DNA from: an uncultured Actinoplanes sp. | Lineage (GTDB): Bacteria > Actinomycetota > Actinomycetes > Mycobacteriales > Micromonosporaceae | Length of the DNA: 9,487 bases | Reading direction: 5' to 3' | Assembly: GCA_934667465.1 (NCBI GenBank) | Contig: CAKUMG010000148.1 | Span: 1-9,487 of the forward strand | Part shown: piece by piece, positions 4,611 to 9,487 of the stretch | Layout: every line of letters starts with the position of its first letter | Position numbering within the stretch: position 1 is the stretch's first letter | Made by a program: the position numbers and the translations under genes | Notes under the pieces: generated by a model | The model's input: only the letters and a program-made list of their open reading frames with translations | What the model was told of the DNA's origin: nothing | Databases searched by the model: none

Positions 4611-7342
4611 GAGTTCTCCAGCACGGCGGTCGATTCGGTCAGCAGGCGCCCGGCCTCGGCGGCGGGCACCGGGCGGGAGAAGTAGAAGCCCTGCGCGAAC
4701 GTGCAGCCCATGTCGCGCAGCGCGGCGAGCTGGCCGTACTCCTCGATGCCCTCGGCGACCGTGGACATGCCGAGGCTCTGGCCCAGCTGGACGATGGTGC
4801 CGGCGAGCGCGGCGTCGTCGCTCTGCCCGCCGAGCCGCTCCACGAACGAGCGGTCGATCTTGAGCGTGTCGACGGGGAAGCGGCGCAGATAGGCCAGCGA
4901 CGAGTAGCCCGTACCGAAGTCGTCGATGGCCAGGGTGACGCCGAGCGCCTTGAGCCGGACGAGCTGCGCCAGGTTCTCCTCGGTGTCGGTCATCAGCACG
5001 CTCTCGGTCATCTCGAGGCAGAGCATGCCGGCGGGCATCCCGGTCTCGGTGAGCACCTCGCGCACGACGGCGGCGAAGTCGGCGCGGTCGAACTGGCGTA
5101 CCGAGACGTTGACGGCCATCTTCACCGGCGGGTGCCCGGTCTCGGCCGACCAGGCCATCGCCTGCCGGCACGCCTCGGCGATGACCCAGTGGCCCAGCGG
5201 CACGATCAGCCCGGTGGCCTCGGCGATCGGGATGAAGCTCAGCGGCGGGATGAGCCCGCGCTCGGGGTGGCGCCAGCGGACCAGCGCCTCGAAACCGACC
5301 ACGCTGCTGTCGGTCATGTCGATGGTCGGCTGGTAGTGCAGCTCCAGCTCGTCGCGGTCGAGCGCCCGGCGCAGGTCCGCCTCCAGCTCGAGCCGCTCGA
5401 CCAGGCCGGTGAGCATCTCCGGGTCGAACGTGGCCCAGCCGCTGCCGCCGGTCGCCTTGGCCCGGTACATGGCCAGGTCGGCGTTGCGCATCAGCTGCTC
5501 GGCGTCGTCGGCGTCACTGGTGCCGGCCTCCGTGCCCAGGGCGGAGTACGCCGCGAGGCCGGCGCTGCCGCGTACGTGCAGCTCCCGCTCGTCGATCCGG
5601 AACGGCTCGTGCAGGCCGTCGACGATGCGCCGCGCGACCGTCTCGGCGTCGTCGGTGCCGAGCCCGGCGCAGATCAGCACCGCGAACTCGTCGCCGCCGA
5701 AGCGGGCGACCACGTCACCGTCGCGGACCGTGCCGGTGAGCCGCGCGGCGACCTGCACCAGCAGCTTGTCGCCGGCCAGGTGGCCCAGGCTGTCGTTGAC
5801 CTCCTTGAACCCGTCCAGGTCGAGGAAGAGCACTGTCACGTCGTCGTCGGCGGCGCGGTCGGCGAGCGCCTCGGCGACCCGCTCGCGGAACAGCGCCCGG
5901 TTGGCGAGCTGGGTGAGCGCGTCATGGTACGCCTCGTGCACGAGCTGCTCCTGCAGCTGCTTGCGCTCGGTGATGTCGCGGGTGTTGAGCACCAGGCCGC
6001 CGACGTTGGGGTCGCCGAGCAGGTTGGTCACGGTGATCTCGGCCTGCAGCCGGCGGCCGTCGCGGTGGCGCAGGCTCAGCTCGGCCACCGTGGTCGCGTA
6101 CGGGCGATCGCCGACCGAGGCCAGCGCCTCGGCGAGCGTGCCGGCAGCCAGGGGCGGGATGATGCTGGTCAGCCGGCGGCCGGTGACCACGGGCGCCGGA
6201 TAGCCGAAGACCCGCTGGATGCTCTCGCTCTGGTAGAGCACCTCGCTGTCGCGGCCCACCACGGTGACCACGTCCGAGCTGTGCTGCACGAGCGCCTGGA
6301 AGCGCTGCTCGCTGGCGAAGAGCTCGGCGGTCCGGTCGGCGACCCGCGCCTCGAGCCCGCGGGTGAGTCCCCGGTTCTCCAGCAGCGTGAGCAGCTGGCG
6401 GCCGACGATGAGCAGGATCAGGGCCGAGCGGCTGTACGCGATGAACGCCCCGCTCTGCCCGTTGTTCTGCACGAAGTAGACGACGCTGGTCACGAGCGCG
6501 CCCAGCACGGCCACGTACGGGAGCATGACGCCGAACGGCTGTGAGCCCGTCTCCCCGGCCCGCCGGGCGGTGGCGGGCCCGACCGGGCGCAGCGCGGCGA
6601 GCAGGATCAGCGAGAAGCCCGCGAACCACCCGATGTCGGTGCTGCCGCCGGGCCGGTAGGCCTCGGTGAGGTTCAGGTACGCGTACCCGATGTCCGAGAT
6701 CGCGAAGGCGGCCAGGCCGAGCCCGACCAGGACCAGGTGCGCCAGGTTGCGCCCGCCGCGCCGCTGCAGGGCGAGCATGTAGAGCACGATCGTGATGGTG
6801 ACGATGTCGCTGAGCGGGTAGGCGAGGCTGACCAGCAGCGCGAGCCGGCTGCTGCCCCCGGCGTCGATCAACGGCTCGATGACGAAGACCCAGGCCATCA
6901 GCATCAGCGAGGTCGCGACCATCAGGCCGTCCAGCACGCTGCGCGCCCGGCTGGCCCGGGTCTGCGCGGCGACCGGGAGCAGCAGCAGCCCGATCGGAGT
7001 CAGCAGCGCCATGCCGAGATAGCCGATGTCGGCCCGCGACGGCAGCGGTACCGAACCGGTCGTCGCGTCGAGCCAGACCGAGCAGGCCTGGCCCAGCGCC
7101 CAGGAGAGCACGCCGAGCCCGATCAGGGCCCAGCCCGCGCGGCGGCGGCCGCGGTAGGAGCCGGCGCGGCGCAGGGCGGCGGCCGCGGCACCGAGGGCCG
7201 CGAAGCACAGACCCACGTTCGAGACGAGCTTCGCGGTCGCGGGGCCGGTGCTCAGCACCACGCCGAAGCCGGCGACCACGAGGGCCACGGCGGCGCAGAG
7301 GACCATCCAGCGGCGCAGGCCGTGCTGTTCGGTGGCTGCCAT
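4607..7342 (-). CDS. Membrane-bound bifunctional diguanylate cyclase/phosphodiesterase (PAS-GGDEF-EAL)
   Basis: A 911-residue inner-membrane protein that should make and/or degrade cyclic di-GMP. About 10 hydrophobic segments fill residues 13-317, a sensor region I cannot match to a named MASE/MHYT type. A short coiled-coil-like linker (about 322-345) follows, then a PAS domain (about 346-460, ending NTRDITERK). The GGDEF domain (about 468-625) has an intact GGDEF (549-553) and an RxxD I-site (RDGD, 540-543) for product inhibition. The EAL domain (about 650-905) has EAL at 685-687 plus the conserved NVS, EMTES, DDFGTGYSS, KIDRSF, AEGIEE and AQGFYFSRP motifs, so both catalytic halves look competent. 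The start ATG 7342 has AAGGA 8 bases upstream; the frame is open to 7546, but that part is not protein-like. The architecture resembles the Streptomyces RmdA/RmdB-type enzymes. It is the first gene of the operon; which activity dominates cannot be read from sequence. Confidence 0.92.
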   Translation of the reverse strand: MAATEQHGLRRWMVLCAAVALVVAGFGVVLSTGPATAKLVSNVGLCFAALGAAAAALRRAGSYRGRRRAGWALIGLGVLSWALGQACSVWLDATTGSVPLPSRADIGYLGMALLTPIGLLLLPVAAQTRASRARSVLDGLMVATSLMLMAWVFVIEPLIDAGGSSRLALLVSLAYPLSDIVTITIVLYMLALQRRGGRNLAHLVLVGLGLAAFAISDIGYAYLNLTEAYRPGGSTDIGWFAGFSLILLAALRPVGPATARRAGETGSQPFGVMLPYVAVLGALVTSVVYFVQNNGQSGAFIAYSRSALILLIVGRQLLTLLENRGLTRGLEARVADRTAELFASEQRFQALVQHSSDVVTVVGRDSEVLYQSESIQRVFGYPAPVVTGRRLTSIIPPLAAGTLAEALASVGDRPYATTVAELSLRHRDGRRLQAEITVTNLLGDPNVGGLVLNTRDITERKQLQEQLVHEAYHDALTQLANRALFRERVAEALADRAADDDVTVLFLDLDGFKEVNDSLGHLAGDKLLVQVAARLTGTVRDGDVVARFGGDEFAVLICAGLGTDDAETVARRIVDGLHEPFRIDERELHVRGSAGLAAYSALGTEAGTSDADDAEQLMRNADLAMYRAKATGGSGWATFDPEMLTGLVERLELEADLRRALDRDELELHYQPTIDMTDSSVVGFEALVRWRHPERGLIPPLSFIPIAEATGLIVPLGHWVIAEACRQAMAWSAETGHPPVKMAVNVSVRQFDRADFAAVVREVLTETGMPAGMLCLEMTESVLMTDTEENLAQLVRLKALGVTLAIDDFGTGYSSLAYLRRFPVDTLKIDRSFVERLGGQSDDAALAGTIVQLGQSLGMSTVAEGIEEYGQLAALRDMGCTFAQGFYFSRPVPAAEAGRLLTESTAVLENS
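4616..4619 (-). promoter_or_regulatory. Shine-Dalgarno sequence of the decarboxylase gene
   Basis: On the minus strand GGAGAA lies 5 bases before the GTG at 4610-4608, inside the last codons of the GGDEF-EAL gene. It decides the start of the decarboxylase, whose reading frame otherwise continues open far upstream. Confidence 0.65.
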
Positions 7343-7350
7343 CGCCCTCG

Positions 7351-7355
7351 TCCTT
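7351..7355 (-). promoter_or_regulatory. Shine-Dalgarno sequence of the GGDEF-EAL gene
   Basis: AAGGA on the minus strand lies 8 bases before ATG 7342. It supports this internal ATG over the earlier in-frame starts up to 7546, which would add 68 Arg-rich residues before the first membrane segment. Confidence 0.65.
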
Positions 7356-7479
7356 CGGAACCTGAAGCGCCGCTCCGGGACCGGGCGGCTCGCATCCGCC
7401 GCAATCGGGCGGGCACCGCCGACCTTGAGAGGTTCGACGATCAAGGAACGCCCGGCGCCGGTAGCAATGCGGGTGCACA

Positions 7480-7509
7480 TTGACAGGTGTGACGTTCGGA
7501 TGACAGCGT
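7480..7509 (+). promoter_or_regulatory. Possible promoter of the GH92 gene
   Basis: TTGACA (7480-7485) is a perfect -35. An 18-base spacer leads to CAGCGT (7504-7509), which keeps A2 and T6 of a -10 and resembles the CAGAGT of the GH16 promoter. The start would be near 7515, giving a leader of about 34 bases. The -10 is weak, so this is tentative. No convincing promoter for the divergent GGDEF-EAL operon was found in 7343-7548. Confidence 0.4.
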
Positions 7510-7514
7510 TGTCA
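7501..7514. promoter_or_regulatory. LacI-family-like operator upstream of GH92
   Basis: TGACAGCGTTGTCA is a 14-bp palindrome with one mismatched pair (7506/7509) and a central CG. It fits the general LacI-family pattern TGnnAnCGnTnnCA, also seen in cre sites. It overlaps the predicted -10 of the GH92 promoter, an ideal place for sugar-responsive repression. The centre (CG) differs from the AGCGCT sites upstream of the GH16 gene, so a different regulator is likely. Binding is inferred from sequence only. Confidence 0.5.
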
Positions 7515-7536
7515 CGCTTCCTTTGCGTCCTTGACC

Positions 7537-7541
7537 GGAGG
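7537..7541 (+). promoter_or_regulatory. Shine-Dalgarno sequence of the GH92 gene
   Basis: GGAGG lies 7 bases before ATG 7549, a strong and well-spaced site that fixes the start. Confidence 0.8.
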
Positions 7542-7548
7542 TTCATCG

Positions 7549-9487
7549 ATGTTTCGCGCGCTCGTCACGACCGCTGTGCTGGTCGGCGCCACCTTGCACG
7601 CCTCACCCGCGGCCGCGGCACCACCGGTGTCCGAGGCCGCCGTCGACCTCGTCCGCCCCTTCGTCGGCACCCAGAACTTCGGCAACACGTTCCCCGGCGC
7701 GAGCGCGCCGTTCGGCATGGTCCAGGTCAGCCCCGACACCGGCGGCCAGGGCGGCTACGACTACCAGCAGAACAGCATCTACGGCTTCAGTCAGACCCAC
7801 CTCTCCGGTGTCGGCTGCAGCGTGGCGGGCGAGCTGCCGATCCTGCCCACCACGGGCGCGGTCGACAGCACCGACCCCAACGTCTACCGCTCGCCGTACT
7901 CGCACGCCGACGAGGAGGCCTCGCCCGGCTACTACCGGGTGGGCCTGTCGAAGTACGACACGCAGGCGGAGCTGACCGCTACCCCGCGCACCGGCTGGCA
8001 GCGCTACACCTTCCCGGCCACGGACGCCGCGAACGTCCTGTTCAACACGGGTAAGGCCAACCAGTCCGTCTTCGACTCCGAGATCCACGTCGTCGGCGAC
8101 CGCACCATCGAGGGCCGCATCCGCGCGGGCAACTTCTGCGCCGGCAAGGACGACCACACCGTCTACTTCACCGCCAGCTTCGACCGCCCGTTCAGCGCGT
8201 ACGGCACCTGGCGCGGCAACCAGATCTCCCGCAACACGCGCGACGCGGCGGGCAGCGGCGGCAACGGCGCCTACGTCACGTTCGACGCGACCCAGGACCG
8301 GGACGTGGTCGTGAAGGTCGGCCTGTCCTACACCGGCGTCGAAGGCGCCCGCAAGAACCTGACCGCGGAGACCGGCGACTCGCACGACTTCGACGCCACC
8401 CGCGCCGCCCTGCGCGCCACCTGGGCGGACGAGCTGGGCCGCATCGAGATCGGCGGCGGTCCCGCCGAGCGGCGCAGCGCGTTCTACACCGCGCTCTACC
8501 ACTCGCTGCTGCACCCGAACGTCGCCGGCGACGTGGACGGCCGCTACATCGGCTTCGACCGCGAGGTGCACACCGCGGAGGGCTACACGCCGTACCAGAA
8601 CTTCTCGCTGTGGGACACCTACCGCCCGCAGAACCAGCTGCTCGAGCTGCTCACCCCGGACGTCGCCCGCGACGTCGCGCTCTCGGTCGTCGCGATTGGC
8701 CGGGACGGCGGCTGGTTGCCGCGCTGGGCGCTGGTGAACAGCGAGACCAACATCATGACCGGCGACCCGGTGACCCCGTTCCTGGTCGAGGCCTGGTCCA
8801 AGGGCCTGCTGAAGGGCCACGAGCAGGAGGCGTACGCGCTGCTGCGCGCGAACGCGACGGCGCAGCCCCCGGCGGACTCGCCCTTCAACGGCCGCACTGG
8901 CCAGGACTACTACGCCGAGCGCGGCTACATCCCGTCCGGCCTGTCCTTCGAGGGTGCCGACGCGGACTGCGTGCACAAGGGCGGCGACAACGACTGTGAC
9001 CACCCCGCCTCGGCCACGCTCGAATACTCGGCCGCGGACGCCTCGCTGGCGCTGATGGCCAAGGGGCTCGGCAAGACCGCCGACGCCAAGCTGTTCGCGT
9101 CGCGCGGCCAGTGGTACCGCAACCTGTGGGACTCGTCGATCAAGCAGTTCCGGCCGCGCACGACCGACGGCACGTGGCTGACCCCGTACGACCCGGTGGC
9201 CGCGTCCGAGCAGTTCCACGAGGGCGGCGCCCACCAGTACCAGTGGCTCGTCCCGCAGGACCCGGCCGGCCTGGTGCAGCTGATGGGTGGCCGCGCGGCG
9301 ACCGCGAAGCGCCTCGACGACTTCTTCGTCTACGACAAGCTGCTCACCGACCCGGCGGGCACCGCCCGCACCGACTGGATCGCGGCACCGTACGACTACT
9401 ACGCCAAGGCGACCTACAACCCGAACAACGAGCCGGACCTGCTGGCGCCGTACATGTACCACTGGGCCGGCGCGCCGGCGAAGGCCG
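7549..9487 (+). CDS. Secreted GH92 alpha-mannosidase (3' end outside the window)
   Basis: An open frame of 646 codons continues past the window end. The protein starts with a Sec-type signal peptide (hydrophobic segment after R3, cleavage near the alanines at 21-24). GH92 enzymes are Ca2+-dependent exo-acting alpha-mannosidases that release mannose from alpha-1,2- (also 1,3-, 1,4- or 1,6-) linked mannans and N-glycans. Family hallmarks are VRPFVGTQNFGNTFPGA and APFGMVQVSPDT near the N terminus, HLSGVGC, SLWDTYR (354-359), GWLPRW, HEGGAHQYQW (Glu558, in the region of the family's general acid) and NNEPDLLAPYMY (626-637). The catalytic-base motif usually found after this point (GNDD-like) would lie beyond base 9487, so activity cannot be fully judged. 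The gene diverges from the GGDEF-EAL operon across a 206-base gap and has its own predicted promoter and operator. Exact linkage preference is unknown. Confidence 0.92.
   Translation, partial: MFRALVTTAVLVGATLHASPAAAAPPVSEAAVDLVRPFVGTQNFGNTFPGASAPFGMVQVSPDTGGQGGYDYQQNSIYGFSQTHLSGVGCSVAGELPILPTTGAVDSTDPNVYRSPYSHADEEASPGYYRVGLSKYDTQAELTATPRTGWQRYTFPATDAANVLFNTGKANQSVFDSEIHVVGDRTIEGRIRAGNFCAGKDDHTVYFTASFDRPFSAYGTWRGNQISRNTRDAAGSGGNGAYVTFDATQDRDVVVKVGLSYTGVEGARKNLTAETGDSHDFDATRAALRATWADELGRIEIGGGPAERRSAFYTALYHSLLHPNVAGDVDGRYIGFDREVHTAEGYTPYQNFSLWDTYRPQNQLLELLTPDVARDVALSVVAIGRDGGWLPRWALVNSETNIMTGDPVTPFLVEAWSKGLLKGHEQEAYALLRANATAQPPADSPFNGRTGQDYYAERGYIPSGLSFEGADADCVHKGGDNDCDHPASATLEYSAADASLALMAKGLGKTADAKLFASRGQWYRNLWDSSIKQFRPRTTDGTWLTPYDPVAASEQFHEGGAHQYQWLVPQDPAGLVQLMGGRAATAKRLDDFFVYDKLLTDPAGTARTDWIAAPYDYYAKATYNPNNEPDLLAPYMYHWAGAPAKA

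Noticed and set aside
4611..5171. N-terminal extension of the decarboxylase frame upstream of GTG 4610
   Set aside because: This stretch is the out-of-frame shadow of the EAL domain. GTG 4610 has a Shine-Dalgarno sequence and a GTGA overlap, and family-like sequence begins just after it.
5132..6544. 470-codon + strand frame within the GGDEF-EAL gene
   Set aside because: It is antisense to well-conserved GGDEF and EAL domains and has low-complexity composition with no family signature.
7343..7548. Possible c-di-GMP riboswitch in the leader of the GGDEF-EAL or GH92 gene
   Set aside because: I see no GEMM-type conserved core or paired stems on either strand. The GH92 leader is predicted at only about 34 bases.
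7603..9462. Long 619-codon open frame on the minus strand opposite GH92
   Set aside because: It is rich in Arg, Val and Gly with no recognisable motif, and lies fully antisense to a strongly conserved GH92 gene. Such antisense frames are expected in DNA of this GC content.
1..9487. CRISPR arrays, insertion sequences, tRNA or rRNA genes
   Set aside because: No regularly spaced repeats, transposase-like proteins, terminal inverted repeats or structural RNA signatures were seen. Base composition and gene style are uniform across the window.

Overview
The window is very GC-rich, has GTG starts, good Shine-Dalgarno sequences and Sec-type secreted glycosidases, and carries a large membrane GGDEF-EAL protein. 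This fits a mycelial actinomycete, most likely in or near Micromonosporaceae (Actinoplanes-like). That placement is inferred from composition and gene style; no marker gene proves it. No mobile element, CRISPR array, rRNA or tRNA was found.

Layout, left to right. (1) Bases 1-46 probably hold the last codons of an upstream + strand gene, followed by a strong hairpin terminator at 95-122. (2) Bases 123-337 form a regulatory region with a TTGACA-type promoter and two AGCGCT-centred, LacI-family-like operator elements. (3) Bases 338-2029 (+) encode a secreted endo-beta-1,3-glucanase-type GH16 enzyme with two N-terminal F5/8 type C (discoidin/CBM32-like) modules. (4) A 13-bp hairpin at 2045-2078 serves both converging transcripts. 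(5) On the minus strand, read from 7342 down to 2087, three overlapping genes form an apparent operon: a bifunctional c-di-GMP cyclase/phosphodiesterase (multi-TM, PAS, GGDEF, EAL), a fold-type III PLP amino acid decarboxylase of the ornithine/lysine type, and an MFS transporter. (6) A divergent intergenic region (7343-7548) has a promoter-like TTGACA and a 14-bp TGACAGCGTTGTCA operator. (7) From 7549 (+) a secreted GH92 alpha-mannosidase runs off the window end.

How the parts may work together. The two secreted enzymes (beta-1,3-glucanase and alpha-mannosidase) would attack beta-glucan and mannan or mannoprotein, both major fungal cell-wall polymers, and each has a candidate LacI-family sugar-responsive operator. 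The minus-strand operon is a separate unit. The tight coupling of a c-di-GMP enzyme to a decarboxylase and an exporter-like MFS protein suggests that an intracellular second-messenger module is co-expressed with diamine/polyamine metabolism, which is an inference from gene order only. Most genes belong to known families. The least ordinary items are this operon arrangement, the unassigned sensor region of the GGDEF-EAL protein, the unclear substrate of the decarboxylase, and the two operator systems.
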